Shown here piece by piece: positions 9,776 through 21,100 of a stretch of DNA of 64,000 bases. The notes beneath the pieces are model-generated. The model ran no database searches. It saw only the letters and a program-made list of their open reading frames with translations, and was not told where the DNA came from. Every line of letters starts with the position of its first letter. Position 1 is the stretch's first letter. This stretch comes from Oceanispirochaeta crateris. GTDB taxonomy: Bacteria > Spirochaetota > Spirochaetia > DSM-2461. The DNA lies in assembly GCF_008329965.1 (NCBI RefSeq), contig NZ_CP036150.1, forward strand, positions 2,542,001 to 2,606,000. Reading direction: 5' to 3'. The translations under genes were made by a program, and so were the position numbers.

Positions 9776-11311
9776 ATGCAAACAATAGATAATCAGACCT
9801 TTAAAATTTCCATTGCAGAAGATCTGCAGGATCTACTGTCCATTTCTGCAGGGCTGGGTCAAGTCAATCCAGAAGAGGTAAGCAGACCCCTCTTGGGTCG
9901 TCTCAATCTTGAATCATCTCGTTGCGAAGAACTGCTCGATTCCTACGGGGCGCAGCAGAATACCCTGTGGAGTCCCTTAAGAAAAATTACAGCTGTCATC
10001 AAGGCCTTTTCCAGGGTGGCCTATAGCCTTTTACACATTAAGAATGCAATTCCTTCATACAATCTTGTGGCTCTGGATGACAACTTCGTAGAAGCGACAG
10101 AAAATATGATCAAATCTGTGTATCATATTTTAGAAAAAGCCTGTTTGGAAATTTGCAAGCTCAACAAGTCTCTGGACATCAATCCAGTGATCAAACCAAT
10201 GAACAGCTACCGTTTTGGAGAAAATGAAGTCTCAGGGTGCCTCGATCCTGATAGAGTACGTAAAGCATCTGAATTCCCGGGAAAGACAGCTGTCTATCTG
10301 GCAACATCCTTTTTGAACCTGGCGGAAGAAAGCATTCTTTTGAAAATCTATAAGAAATTGAATGAAGATGAGTATAGTTCTGCCATTCCGGAAGAAGTAT
10401 CAGAAGAAAAGTTGCGACTCCTGGAGAATAAGTTTCACAACCTCCAGTCTCTCTATGATACATACTTATCCGGTTCGGATGTGGCTCAAAAAGATCCCAG
10501 CCTTCCCGTCTTACGGGGCCATATCTCCGTGGTCTATCATCTGCTGGAATGCGCTACAAACCTGACCCATTATTACGAGCGACACAGTATGTATTTTCAT
10601 GAAGATACAGTTCTGGAAGCGCCCGTCATGGATAAGGTTCTTCTGACCTACCTGATGCAGTACTTCATTGCCTTCCCGGAACGATATATTCTGACATCTC
10701 AAAAACTCTGCAAAGAAATACTTAAGCATTATGCCGAAATGGGCTCCATTGAAGTTCCCATTCCAAACTATCGGGGCTTCCATGTCAGGCCATCCACTCT
10801 GATTGCCAAAATAGTGGTTCATTACGGAAGTGATGTCACCATGATGCTGGGTAGCAATGAATATAATGCCTCAATGCCTCTGGAACTCTTCAGGGCCAAT
10901 GAAGAAATCAACCAGGTGAAGCGTAAGAGTGTATCCGAATGTCTGGTGAATCATAAGCTCATTGCCCAGGATATCAATGCCGAGTATGACACACCCCTGA
11001 TGAAGAAGATACTCAGGATTGTTTTTCTCGATCTTCTTGAGAAACAGAAGATCATGATCTACGACAATAATTTTTCCTTTGACGATTTGACCCCTCTTGA
11101 AAATGAGACATTGGGGGAGTTTGCCAAGCGGGGCATAGCCCTCTACCTGGCCATGGGAAAAATAGACATCATCAGCGATACGACTGTGACCTTCAAGGGA
11201 GATAAAAGGGTTCTTCAAGACCTAGAAACCCTAGCAAACCATGGATACGGAGAAGACAAGTTTGGAAACAACATTGTCCTCCCCGCATCACTTTCCTACC
11301 TGAGAAGATGA
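9776..11311 (+). CDS. Unknown 511-aa protein with an embedded HPr-like phosphocarrier domain
   Basis: A soluble protein with no signal peptide. Most of the sequence is alpha-helical and not recognised. From about residue 328 it contains a segment closely resembling the PTS phosphocarrier HPr: NYRGFHVRPSTLIAKIV, in which the histidine of GFHVRPS corresponds to the phosphorylated His15 of HPr (GLHARPA in classical members), followed by a strand and a loop (SNEYNASMPLELF) where HPr carries its regulatory serine. The regulatory position is not a clear serine. HPr proteins are about 85 residues, so this is an HPr domain inside a larger protein. The gene ends 5 bp from convergent clpB. A role in phosphotransfer signalling is inference. 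Confidence 0.7.
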   Translation: MQTIDNQTFKISIAEDLQDLLSISAGLGQVNPEEVSRPLLGRLNLESSRCEELLDSYGAQQNTLWSPLRKITAVIKAFSRVAYSLLHIKNAIPSYNLVALDDNFVEATENMIKSVYHILEKACLEICKLNKSLDINPVIKPMNSYRFGENEVSGCLDPDRVRKASEFPGKTAVYLATSFLNLAEESILLKIYKKLNEDEYSSAIPEEVSEEKLRLLENKFHNLQSLYDTYLSGSDVAQKDPSLPVLRGHISVVYHLLECATNLTHYYERHSMYFHEDTVLEAPVMDKVLLTYLMQYFIAFPERYILTSQKLCKEILKHYAEMGSIEVPIPNYRGFHVRPSTLIAKIVVHYGSDVTMMLGSNEYNASMPLELFRANEEINQVKRKSVSECLVNHKLIAQDINAEYDTPLMKKILRIVFLDLLEKQKIMIYDNNFSFDDLTPLENETLGEFAKRGIALYLAMGKIDIISDTTVTFKGDKRVLQDLETLANHGYGEDKFGNNIVLPASLSYLRR

Positions 11312-11316
11312 AAGCT

Positions 11317-13896
11317 CTAGGGTGTAGTACTAAATACCAGAGTATCCCCTTCTTTTTTGCAATACACTGTATCTCCCTCTACAAAGCGATCACTTAAAAT
11401 CTCTACCGACAGAGGATTCTGTATCATATTCTGAACAGCTCTCCTTAGAGGGCGGGCTCCATATGCCGGATCAAACCCGACCTCGGCCAGCCAATCAAGG
11501 GCCTCATCAGAAATTTCAAATTTCATCTTTTTCTCTACAAGCCTATGAGTCAGCTCGGAAATAAGGAGTCTGACAATGCCTCGGATATGTTCCTTCTTCA
11601 GGCTGTTAAAGGTGATGATGTCATCAATCCTGTTGAGAAACTCCGGTTTAAAAGTACTCTTCAACAGATCACGCAAAATGGTATTCGTCTCTTCTCCATT
11701 GCCCTTTTCCAAGATAACACTGGAGCCCAGATTACTCGTCATGATGATGATAGCATTCCGGAAATTCACAATCCGTCCCTGACTGTCCGTCAGCCGTCCG
11801 TCATCCAACAGCTGCAGCAGGATGTTGAAGACATCGGGATGGGCCTTCTCAATCTCATCAAAAAGGACGACAGAATAGGGCCGCCTTCTGACCGCTTCGG
11901 TGAGCTGACCTCCCTCTTCATAACCCACATACCCAGGAGGGGCTCCCACAAGACGGGAAACCGAGAACTTTTCCATATATTCACTCATATCAATTCTGGT
12001 CAGGGCTTTTTCATCATTGAAGAGAAAGTCTGCCAGAGTCTTGGCCAGTTCTGTTTTTCCAACCCCCGTAGGTCCCAAAAAGATGAAGGAACCCAGTGGC
12101 CGTCCAAGATCTGATAGTCCACTTTTATTCCTGCGTATGGCATTGGAGACAGTCTTAACAGCTGTCTCCTGACCGATGACCCTCTGACTAAGAGTCTCTT
12201 CCAGAATCAGATATTTTTCCTTCTCGGAGGAGAGCATTTTATCCACAGGGATTCCCGTCCAGGTGGAAACCACTCGGGCGATGTCTTCTTCTCTGACTTC
12301 CTCCCTGAGCAAACTCTTTTCTCCCTGGATTCTCTGTAGTTCTTTAGAGGCAGCTGCAAGTTCAATCTGAACCTGGGGTATGGTTCCATGCTTTATTTCT
12401 GCGGCTCCCGATAGATTCCCGTCTCGCTCAAACTGGACTTCCTGTCTTTTCAGCTCTTCCATCCTGGAATTCAAGTCGCGGATACCCGTAATGACATTCT
12501 TCTCATTTTGCCATTGAAGATGGAGAGAGTCTCTTTCTGACTGGAGGTTCCCCAGAGTTCTGGAGATAAGCGCCAAGCGCTCCTTGGAAGCATCATCCGG
12601 TTCTGATGACAGGGATTGTTTCTCAATTTCCAGCTGTAGGATCTTCCGTTCCAGCCGGTCCAACTCCACAGGCTGACTCTCAATTTCCATTTTAAGACGA
12701 CTGGCGGCTTCATCGATCAGATCGATGGCTTTGTCCGGAAGAAACCGGGAAGTGATATACCTGTCAGAAAGGACCGCTGCAGAGATGAGAGCTTCGTCCC
12801 GGATACGAACACCATGATGCACCTCGTATCGTTCCTTGATACCCCTGAGAATTGTGATCGAGTCCTCCACACTGGGTTCGGATGTATAAACCTGCTGAAA
12901 CCGGCGTTCAAAGGCCGGGTCTTTTTCAATATGCTTCCGATATTCATCTAAGGTCGTGGCTCCGATAGTCCGGAGTTCACCCCTTGCCAAAGCTGGCTTG
13001 AGCAGGTTAGAGGCATCTGTAGATCCCTCGGCAGCACCGGCCCCCATGATGGAATGAAGTTCATCAATAAAGAGGATGATGCGTCCGTCAGCCTCGGTGA
13101 TTTCCTTGATGACCGCCTTGAGACGCTCTTCAAATTCACCTCGGAATTTGGCACCCGCCACTAAAGCCCCCAAATCTAGTGCCAGAAGTTGCTTGTCCTT
13201 CAGGGAATCGGGCACGTCTCCCTGAACAATCCTCAGGGCCAACCCTTCGGCAATGGCCGTTTTACCAACACCCGGTTCTCCAATGAGGACAGGATTATTT
13301 TTTGTCCTGCGGGATAAAACCTGCATAACCCTTCTGATTTCTTCGTCTCTCCCGATAACGGGGTCCAGCTTATCTTTTCTGGCCAGAGCTGTGAGATCCC
13401 GGCAATAACGATCCAGAACCTGGTACTGGTTTTCTGGATTTTCAGATGTAACCCTCTGTGAACCTCTCACTGAAACAAGGGCTTTCAATATACCATCCTT
13501 GTTCACACCAAAACGTTTCAAAAGCCCGCTTCCCAGGCCCTGAGAGGCGGCCATCGCCAGCAAGAGGTGTTCCGTGGAGATGAACTCATCCTTGAGAGCA
13601 GAAGCCTCCTGTTCGGCCTTTATCAGCAATTTCCGCAGCTCTGGAGACGCCGCTGCTTCCAGATTATCCCCGTAGGCTCTAGGTTTGGACGATAGGATCT
13701 GCAGGAGCTCATCCTGAAGGGACTCTTTTGAAATTCCCAGGCGGTCCATCAAAGGAGGGATCACGCCATCGCTTTGTTTCATAAGAGCCAGAAGAAGGTG
13801 TTCTTCATCGATGAGGCTGTGATTATATTGACCGGCCAGTCTGGAAGACTCTGCAATTGCTTCCTGTGCCTTTATGGTAAAATTTTGTGAAGCCAT
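11317..13896 (-). CDS. clpB: ATP-dependent disaggregase ClpB
   Basis: Heat-shock disaggregase that rescues aggregated proteins together with DnaK. The 859-aa length is normal. The order is an N-terminal Clp repeat domain (about 1-145), first AAA+ module with Walker A GEPGVGKT near 200, a coiled-coil middle domain (about 400-540), and second AAA+ module with GPTGVGKTE near 600, a Walker [16 protein letters not shown], and the C-terminal D2-small domain. The middle domain separates ClpB from ClpA and ClpC. GGAGG lies before the ATG. Transcription probably starts from the sigma-70-type promoter at 13944-13972, which overlaps an inverted repeat. Confidence 0.97.
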   Translation of the reverse strand: MASQNFTIKAQEAIAESSRLAGQYNHSLIDEEHLLLALMKQSDGVIPPLMDRLGISKESLQDELLQILSSKPRAYGDNLEAAASPELRKLLIKAEQEASALKDEFISTEHLLLAMAASQGLGSGLLKRFGVNKDGILKALVSVRGSQRVTSENPENQYQVLDRYCRDLTALARKDKLDPVIGRDEEIRRVMQVLSRRTKNNPVLIGEPGVGKTAIAEGLALRIVQGDVPDSLKDKQLLALDLGALVAGAKFRGEFEERLKAVIKEITEADGRIILFIDELHSIMGAGAAEGSTDASNLLKPALARGELRTIGATTLDEYRKHIEKDPAFERRFQQVYTSEPSVEDSITILRGIKERYEVHHGVRIRDEALISAAVLSDRYITSRFLPDKAIDLIDEAASRLKMEIESQPVELDRLERKILQLEIEKQSLSSEPDDASKERLALISRTLGNLQSERDSLHLQWQNEKNVITGIRDLNSRMEELKRQEVQFERDGNLSGAAEIKHGTIPQVQIELAAASKELQRIQGEKSLLREEVREEDIARVVSTWTGIPVDKMLSSEKEKYLILEETLSQRVIGQETAVKTVSNAIRRNKSGLSDLGRPLGSFIFLGPTGVGKTELAKTLADFLFNDEKALTRIDMSEYMEKFSVSRLVGAPPGYVGYEEGGQLTEAVRRRPYSVVLFDEIEKAHPDVFNILLQLLDDGRLTDSQGRIVNFRNAIIIMTSNLGSSVILEKGNGEETNTILRDLLKSTFKPEFLNRIDDIITFNSLKKEHIRGIVRLLISELTHRLVEKKMKFEISDEALDWLAEVGFDPAYGARPLRRAVQNMIQNPLSVEILSDRFVEGDTVYCKKEGDTLVFSTTP

Positions 13897-13943
13897 AATT
13901 ACCTCCGTAAATTCTCATACCTTTTCATAACTTGTACTCTTCT

Positions 13944-13972
13944 AAAATACTGACCCCAGTGAACCGGGTCAA
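13944..13972 (-). promoter_or_regulatory. clpB promoter with inverted repeat in the spacer
   Basis: Reading the minus strand, TTGACC and TATTTT are separated by 17 bp. The interval 13952-13970 is an inverted repeat with arms GACCC and GGGTC nine bases apart, overlapping the -35 box and spacer. It does not resemble the HrcA CIRCE element. It could be a heat-shock operator; the binding factor is unknown. Confidence 0.55.
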
Positions 13973-14057
13973 ACAATGAATGATCTTTTATTGGAAAGGA
14001 GAGAAAAAACATTGTACATTAAGTGTACTCCCCGGCGGTATTCCGATGTGAAAGGGG

Positions 14058-14507
14058 ATGTATCAAAACAACAGGAAAATGATTATGCAGCAGGAAATGT
14101 GTTTATTCAGAGGATTTACTAAAGATCAGGCTACTCAGGCTCTGAATCTCCTATCTCAAGAAGGAGGTGAATTTAATACGAGATTCGCACCCATGACAGA
14201 CAGCATGGAGACCATGAAAATGGAAGAATTGATTACGGCCTTGTTTGAAGGAACAGCCTTGGGCGGAAAGGCTCTCACCGAGGGCCAGAGAGTGGTCCTC
14301 ATGGCTGTAACCCAGAAAGAAAGGGCTGTAACTGTGATGAGAGCGGTCAAGTCCGTCTCAGAGGACCCTCAGGACATTGTTTTTGCCATGGTCACCCAGA
14401 CGGCCTTGCAATGGACTCTTCAGGAGTACATAGACCATATTTCTGAAGAACATGAGTATATGAAGACCCACAACCCCGCCGATGACCCGGATATGAAGAA
14501 GGTCTGA
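14058..14507 (+). CDS. Small cytosolic protein, DUF3783-like
   Basis: A 149-aa protein of unknown function. The C-terminal half (VFAMVTQTALQWTLQEYIDHISEEHEYMKTH) has a tryptophan followed by an acidic helix, which reminds me of DUF3783; this is a memory-based resemblance only. The start is uncertain: the ATG at 14058 has AAAGGGG directly next to it, and a second ATG at 14079 has AGGAAA upstream. An inverted repeat (GTACA, then TGTAC five bases later) lies about 35 bases upstream and could be an operator. Confidence 0.55.
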   Translation: MYQNNRKMIMQQEMCLFRGFTKDQATQALNLLSQEGGEFNTRFAPMTDSMETMKMEELITALFEGTALGGKALTEGQRVVLMAVTQKERAVTVMRAVKSVSEDPQDIVFAMVTQTALQWTLQEYIDHISEEHEYMKTHNPADDPDMKKV

Positions 14508-14521
14508 TACGAGTCAGGACT

Positions 14522-17500
14522 CTATTTCCAGTCGGGAATTATGATTTTAACCACTGAAACACCGTCCATATCGGCCACATAGGCATAGGAACCGCTGGGT
14601 GCAGCATCAAGGGCAAACAGATCTTCACAAACAGAAACTTTCAAGGGCTGCAGAGTATCGCTGATCCTATAGATAGAGAGGCCCTTGAACCCTTCGGCAA
14701 GGTAGAGGAATTCATCCTCAATCTGTATGCTTTCCCCGACATCGGAGTGTATCACTGACAGAACCCGGGGGCTCTCCGGGTTCTGAATATCCATCAAAGT
14801 TATTCCTTTATTGTGAAGGACATAGAGTATGTCGCCATGCAATAGAAGCTGTTTTATCCCCTCATACTCGCCATAACGTTCTAATTCAAAAAATTGACCG
14901 TTGAGCTTCTGAGCCACCACGAGTCCCTCTTGGGCATCACCGACAAAGAGGGTACTGCCATAAAAAAGTGCATCACGGGGATCGCTGCTATAAAAGCGGG
15001 ACTCGAATGAGAGAGAAAGAGCTGTATTCGGACCCTCGGGAACCTCATCTAGAAAAATAAGTCCTTCTTCTGAAGAAATGACAACGATCTGAGAACCATA
15101 GGGCAAGATGCGCCGAGCCCGTCCTGATAGGGGGACTTGGACCATGGGAGTCCTTGAAGGATCGGACAGACGAAAGAGTTTCAATCCTCCCGGGCCGTCG
15201 GCAATATACAGAATATCATCTTTGACCATAAAATCTTCAGCAAAGTCACTGGCAAAGTTTCTCAGCAAGGAGTTTTCATCCATCCTCTCGGGACTGGCGG
15301 CCTCATATACTGAGACTCCCCCCTGACGATCGGCAACCCAGAGACGATTCCCATCAGCAACCACCCCGTAGGCTCTACCGGGAGTTGTCCAGTTCTGCTG
15401 GACAAAAGACTGACCGAACAGATAGGTTCTCACAACCTTCAAACCGCTGATATCCGCCAGAAGGGCGTAATCGTCAGCCATGGCGAGGGCTTTTATTTCG
15501 CTTCCTCTGTAGGTTCCAAAATACTGTGGATCTGAAGGTCTGCTTATATCCACGGCCTGCAGACCTCCCAGACCATCGGCAATCATGGCATAATCTTCCC
15601 AAAGGCGGATCATCCGGGCATCATCGCTGAGATAATGGCTGAGTTCCTGCCACTGGCCCGCCCCTGACTGCTCCAGGATCACCATGCCCCGGTTTCCACA
15701 GGCTAGATAGATCATTTCATCTTTAACGAGGATGTCATAGACGGGATAATCGACAAAGGAATTGATTATTTCAGGACTGTAGGGATTGGAGATATCCAGA
15801 AGGATCATCCCTCCTTCCCCTGTGGCGGTATACAGCAAAGAACCTTCCAGATCCAACTGACGGACCTTCAGTTCCCTGAGGCTGCTTACTCGCTGGGGAT
15901 TCAGTCTGTCTGTTATATCAAAGATCTGAAGCCCCAGATTGTCATCGGCCACAAAGACCAGGTTCTCCCGTCCCGCAATAGACAGGGCATTGGGAGTAAC
16001 CCGGGAAAGAACGAAAAAAGGCTTGGTAGGCTCTTCAATATTGACGACCTGAAACCCTTGATCTCCCGAAGCAAGATAGACATATTCCTCTCCCAGATAG
16101 ACATCCTCGACTCCTTTTTGATCCAAGAAGCCAATGCTTTCAGGCTTTTGAGGAGTAGAAATATCCATGATGTGGAATCCGCCGTCTCCGGCAGCCACAT
16201 AGGCATAGTCTCCCATGACAGTAATTTTCTCGGGAAGGATCTGTCTGTAATGGGAAGAAAGAGTGATCTTATCCGATGGTTTTTCCACACTTGAGGCAGT
16301 CACTTCATAACTGAGAGGCCCCTTAACTGTTGCCGGTTCAATTCGATAGGTATAAATGGCTCCGAAGGAAGCAGTGGCGTCAATGTATTCTTCAGATGCC
16401 AGCTGATCTACAAGCACTTTGAATTCCTCGTCTTCATTGCTCTTCCTCCAAATACGGAAAGTACTTGCCCCAGGAATGGGATTCCAGCTGAGGATAACCT
16501 GTTCAAATCCACCCTGGGCCTTTAACTCCAGTGTCCCGGGGGCAAGAGGAACGGCTTCGGCGATTTCTGACCAGTACCGGTCCTCCTCTGTTAGGACCTC
16601 CAGTTTAGCCCTGTACAGCTTTCCGTTTACTGTCCCGTTGATGATCAGTGGTGACTGGACATTGTTGAATTGAACCGTCGGAATATCTACCGGGTCTCCA
16701 TCTGCCTGGTCAGTGAGGTAAATATTCTGCTCCAGAGCCTCTGGGATTTCTTCCCAGGAGAAAACAAGCCTGCCATCTTGCGGTTCCAGTGAAAAACTTG
16801 GAATGTCACCGAATCCGGGTATCAAACGGATCTCAAGACGGCCTCTGGATTCGTTTTCTCCCAAGGCTTCCAGCTGCAAAACCTGTTCCCCTACCCTGTC
16901 GGTCATATTGATGGCAATGAAGAATTCATTGCGAGTCAAAGGGATCGTCCCGCTAAGGACCTCCTCACCGCTGGCCCGATCTTGAGGAACCATTCTGTAC
17001 GACAAAGAGCGGATGCCCTCCAGCCCGGCTATCCCTTCATAGGGATCAACGAGGATTCCCTTAAGAGACAATTGCGCTCCGTATGTACGCACCGGCTCTT
17101 CCCTCTCTGTGAGAATCTGTGGGGGCTGGTTGCCATCCTGCAGTAGGATCGTCTGCCTGCTGATACGGCCGGCAAAGTCTTCTGATTCCAGAATCAGAGT
17201 CTGAGGGCCTTCCAGTGACGTTGTGATAAGATCCATTTGAAAACTGCCGTCCTCCTCCATAAAAACGGTATTACTCCAGTCTCCCAGTGTCGGGATTTTC
17301 CAGCTTAGAGAACGGACTCTCCCCTCCTCTTCATTCAAACCCGGCCCTGGCAGGCACTCCCCTTCCAACAAGAGGGAACCACGATAATAGTCCTGGGGCA
17401 AAGGGCTTTTCAAAAGGATCTGCGGGCCCCCCTCGGGGAGAAAAGGCTGATCGGGAACCGCCTCCACAATCTCTTCAACAGCAGGCGTTTCAGCTTCCTG

Positions 17501-18196
17501 ATCCGGTTCTATAATCACAGCTTCTGCGGGTATTTTGACTCCCTGATTAGTCTCAGCAGCAGGGAGGAGCTCATCATTTGTGTCTGTTTTTACCACGTCC
17601 GGTTCTTCCGGCTGCACTTGCTCCTCCGGTGTTTCTTCAACAACAACTGGTTCTTCAGGTTCCGGTGAAGCAACGGCGATGAAAATCTGCACTTCGGCCT
17701 CTTCTGGCAGAGCTGTCACACTTGGTTCCTCCGGCACGGCAGCGATCCTCTCTGGTGCCACCTCTTCTGGAGGTACAACGCTAGTAAGTTCCATTTCTAC
17801 CCCTTCCGGCCTCTCCGGCTCTTTGCCCGGAGGGTCAATACGTTCAGAAGATCTTGTAACAAAGTTCTTCCAATCATCGGGTAATATGGCCATTTGGCCT
17901 ATTTCAATGGTTAGTTCTTCCTTCTCTTCAGGAATTAAAGGAGGTAGGAGATTGGATGGGTCTTCACTATTCACAATAGGGAGCGATTCAACTGCATCCG
18001 GATCATCCGGAAGCTGTTCTTTCTGAACCATGACCAGCTCAGGTTCATCGAGCACATTGGGAACTGAAGGCTCTGTTTCTTCAGAAACAGGCGCTACGCC
18101 CTCTCTCTCCTGGCTCAGTATACCCTCTTTCTTCCCACAGGAAAAAAAAATGGGAATCAGCAGAAAGAGGATAAGCCCCTTTAGGATTTTGTTCAT
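14522..18196 (-). CDS. Lipoprotein with FN3-like domain and LVIVD-type beta-propeller
   Basis: A 1224-aa surface lipoprotein. I start at the ATG at 18196, which overlaps the upstream stop as ATGA and gives a signal peptide with lipobox FFSC (C20). Residues up to about 260 are a low-complexity region rich in Glu, Pro and Val. Ig/FN3-like domains follow; one near 560-660 contains AQGGFEQVILSWNPI. The C-terminal half (about 680-1220) carries repeated blocks such as YAYVAAGDGGFHIMDIS and YVYLASGDQGFQVVNIE, matching the LVIVD repeat and probably forming one or two beta propellers. It is the last gene of a three-gene surface operon. Function is likely adhesion or scaffold; this is inferred. Confidence 0.8.
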   Translation of the reverse strand: MNKILKGLILFLLIPIFFSCGKKEGILSQEREGVAPVSEETEPSVPNVLDEPELVMVQKEQLPDDPDAVESLPIVNSEDPSNLLPPLIPEEKEELTIEIGQMAILPDDWKNFVTRSSERIDPPGKEPERPEGVEMELTSVVPPEEVAPERIAAVPEEPSVTALPEEAEVQIFIAVASPEPEEPVVVEETPEEQVQPEEPDVVKTDTNDELLPAAETNQGVKIPAEAVIIEPDQEAETPAVEEIVEAVPDQPFLPEGGPQILLKSPLPQDYYRGSLLLEGECLPGPGLNEEEGRVRSLSWKIPTLGDWSNTVFMEEDGSFQMDLITTSLEGPQTLILESEDFAGRISRQTILLQDGNQPPQILTEREEPVRTYGAQLSLKGILVDPYEGIAGLEGIRSLSYRMVPQDRASGEEVLSGTIPLTRNEFFIAINMTDRVGEQVLQLEALGENESRGRLEIRLIPGFGDIPSFSLEPQDGRLVFSWEEIPEALEQNIYLTDQADGDPVDIPTVQFNNVQSPLIINGTVNGKLYRAKLEVLTEEDRYWSEIAEAVPLAPGTLELKAQGGFEQVILSWNPIPGASTFRIWRKSNEDEEFKVLVDQLASEEYIDATASFGAIYTYRIEPATVKGPLSYEVTASSVEKPSDKITLSSHYRQILPEKITVMGDYAYVAAGDGGFHIMDISTPQKPESIGFLDQKGVEDVYLGEEYVYLASGDQGFQVVNIEEPTKPFFVLSRVTPNALSIAGRENLVFVADDNLGLQIFDITDRLNPQRVSSLRELKVRQLDLEGSLLYTATGEGGMILLDISNPYSPEIINSFVDYPVYDILVKDEMIYLACGNRGMVILEQSGAGQWQELSHYLSDDARMIRLWEDYAMIADGLGGLQAVDISRPSDPQYFGTYRGSEIKALAMADDYALLADISGLKVVRTYLFGQSFVQQNWTTPGRAYGVVADGNRLWVADRQGGVSVYEAASPERMDENSLLRNFASDFAEDFMVKDDILYIADGPGGLKLFRLSDPSRTPMVQVPLSGRARRILPYGSQIVVISSEEGLIFLDEVPEGPNTALSLSFESRFYSSDPRDALFYGSTLFVGDAQEGLVVAQKLNGQFFELERYGEYEGIKQLLLHGDILYVLHNKGITLMDIQNPESPRVLSVIHSDVGESIQIEDEFLYLAEGFKGLSIYRISDTLQPLKVSVCEDLFALDAAPSGSYAYVADMDGVSVVKIIIPDWK

Positions 18197-21100
18197 GTTC
18201 CACTCATTTTTTTCATCAACAGAATAAACCCGGTAGTCAAAAGTCCAGCCAGGAACCAACCCAAAATCTGCAGTCCCAGGTACTGAAACGGATCTTCATG
18301 GTTTTCTGACGAATCCGAGAGGATCACATCGACCTGAGTCGATGTTCCCATAAGGAAGGGTGTTGTAGACACTGTGATCACCTCAGCTGTGACAATGACC
18401 GGTTCCATCCTGATGTTTAACTCTTTTAATTCTGCTCTACTCAATTCAGGCCCCAGGATCTTCTGCACACTGGCCTGGTATTCGGCCTGGTTCATTTCCA
18501 CCTGAGCCATGGCTTCTGCCAGAACTTCATCCGAAATATCAAAATCTTCCATTTCCCGTTCTTTTACAGGACGTGAAGGAATAGCATTAGATTTGACAAA
18601 CTTGGTTGTGAGGACAGGCCGGATGGACAATCTGCTGCGTTCTGAATCGCTTGAAACAATTGATTTAGAGACTTGAGTATCATAGGTTTGAGAGACGCTG
18701 CTAGTCTGTAATGATTCAATGACCTTAGAATAACGACGGAATTCTGAATCATCATAGGTGCTGATGGATTTAAAACTAGAGGTCCCTGTCTGGTTAGAAC
18801 TAACAAGAGGCTGAATAGTAGTAAGAGTTGTGGAGAGACCGGAGACAACTAGATCACTCCCCGTACCATATACAATATCAAAACTATTATTGCTCGAATT
18901 CCCCGCGTCATCTGTAACAATAGGAGCCGTAAACTCATATGTTGTACCAACGGTAAATGTGGTTGCAGTATCGATCGTGTAAGTCGTATTACCTGCTGTT
19001 CCTCCTTCGACATTTGAAGGTCCATTTGTCAAAGCAATTTCTTCTAATGCGGGAGAACCGATGTCTGTTGTATCGATGGTTAGGACGGTAGATTCAGAAT
19101 TCCCACTAGCATGAATTGTCGGTGCCACAGTATCCAGAGTAAAGGAGACTGTACTGTCTTCATCCGTGTAATTCCCGGCCAGGTCGTAAACCCTGATCCG
19201 GAGAGTATGACTGCTGCCTTCCACGGCATCGGGAATAAATGTCGTATATGGAATAGTATATGGTGCTGTTGTATCGTTTAAATCATCAGAGGCCAATCCT
19301 GAAAAAGCGGTGGAATAACTGAATTGATATCCCCGGTAATTCTCATCGAGCAAGGTTAATTCACCATCAGTATTGACCAGTTGGATGTAAGTATTCAAAT
19401 CACTTGAATCTGCATTGAGGTAGGCTGATCCGGCTCCCGCACCACCCACAAGATCTATTGAAAAGTTCGAAAGATCCGGTGCTGTATTATCATAGATAAC
19501 AAAGCTGGAATCATAACTATTCTCTTGATTTATTGTCGCAATATTACCTGCCATATCGCTGATGGAGGCAGTAAAAGGGATTTGCGCCTCATCGCTAAGA
19601 TGGCTAGAAAGCGCACTTAAGGACTGCACATAAGTGAAGGAAGTATCTCCCGCAGTACCAGTCATCTCAGCTGCTGACGCCGTCCCTACAACGACATTCG
19701 GTATTTGAAGTTTTCGACCGGAGCTCACAGACAGATGGAATGTTGCTGCATCATTTCCATATTCTGAATTAGGGCCATCGCTGCTGTAAACAGTCGCACT
19801 GACACCATTAGCGCCCAAACTACCGGAGGTGACCACTGCCGGGGCTCCAGAATAGAACATGACGGCCAGGCCGGATGAGACCGATGTAATAGGAGAGGCG
19901 CTGTTCCCGGCTTTATCTTTTAGAGTCACATCAAAAGTAATATTTTCGTCTGACTCGTCGTAAGGCTCCAGGGGATTACCAGAATCATAGGGAATCGTTT
20001 CATAATCAAACTGAATCGAAGTTGTACTTATTATGGATGAGACAATTCCTTCATCCGATCCGATACTGACGGAACTGTTGGTTAAATCAATACCGGAGCT
20101 GTCTGCATCATGAGTCAACATCAATTGAATCGTTTCAGAATCTTTGGCGTATTCGGAGTTCGTCCCATCGATATTGGTGAAACTTGTTGCCGTAATATTC
20201 GGTGCCACAGTATCCAGAGTAAAGGAGACTGTACTGTCTTCATCCGTGTAATTCCCGGCCAGGTCGTAAACCCTGATCCGGAGAGTATGACTGCTGCCTT
20301 CCACGGCATCGGGAATAAATGTCGTATATGGAATAGTATATGGTGCTGTTGTATCGTTTAAATCATCAGAGGCCAATCCTGAAAAAGCGGTGGAATAACT
20401 GAATTGATATCCCCGGAAATTCTCATCGAGCAAGGTCAATTCACCGTCAGTATTGACCAGTTGGATGTAAGTATTCAAATCACTTGAATCTGCATTGAGG
20501 TAGGCTGATCCGGCTCCCGCACCACCCACTAGATCAATTGAAAAATTCGAAAGATCCGGTGCTGTATTATCATAGATAACAAAGCTGGAATCATAGCTAT
20601 TCTCTTCATCTATTGTCGCAATATTACCTGCCATATCGCTGATAGAGGCAGTAAAAGGGATTTGCGCCTCATCGCTAAGATAGCTAGAAAGCGCACTTAA
20701 GGACTGCACATAAGTGAAGGAAGTATCTCCCGCAGTACCAGTCATCTCAGCTGCTGACGCCGTCCCTACAACGACATTCGGTATTTGAAGTTTTCGACCG
20801 GAGCTCATAGACAGATGGAATGATGCGGCATCATTTCCATATTCTGAATTAGGGCCATCGCTGCTGTAAACAGTCGCACTGACACCATTAGCGCCCAAAC
20901 TACCGGAGGTGACCACTGCCGGGGCTCCAGAATAGTACATGACGGCCAGGCCGGATGAGACCGATGTAATGGGAGAGGCGCTGTTCCCGGCTTTATCTTT
21001 TAGAGTCACATCAAAAGTAATATTTTCGTCTGACTCGTCGTAAGGCTCCAGGGGATTACCAGAATCATAGGGAATCGTTTCATAATCAAACTGAATCGAA

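Noticed and set aside
11545-12114. Plus-strand frame of 189 codons inside clpB
   Set aside because: Antisense of a well-conserved gene; no ribosome site or known domain.
17580-18026. Ser/Thr/Gly-rich plus-strand frame of 148 codons
   Set aside because: It is the antisense of the Glu/Pro/Val-rich region of the LVIVD lipoprotein.
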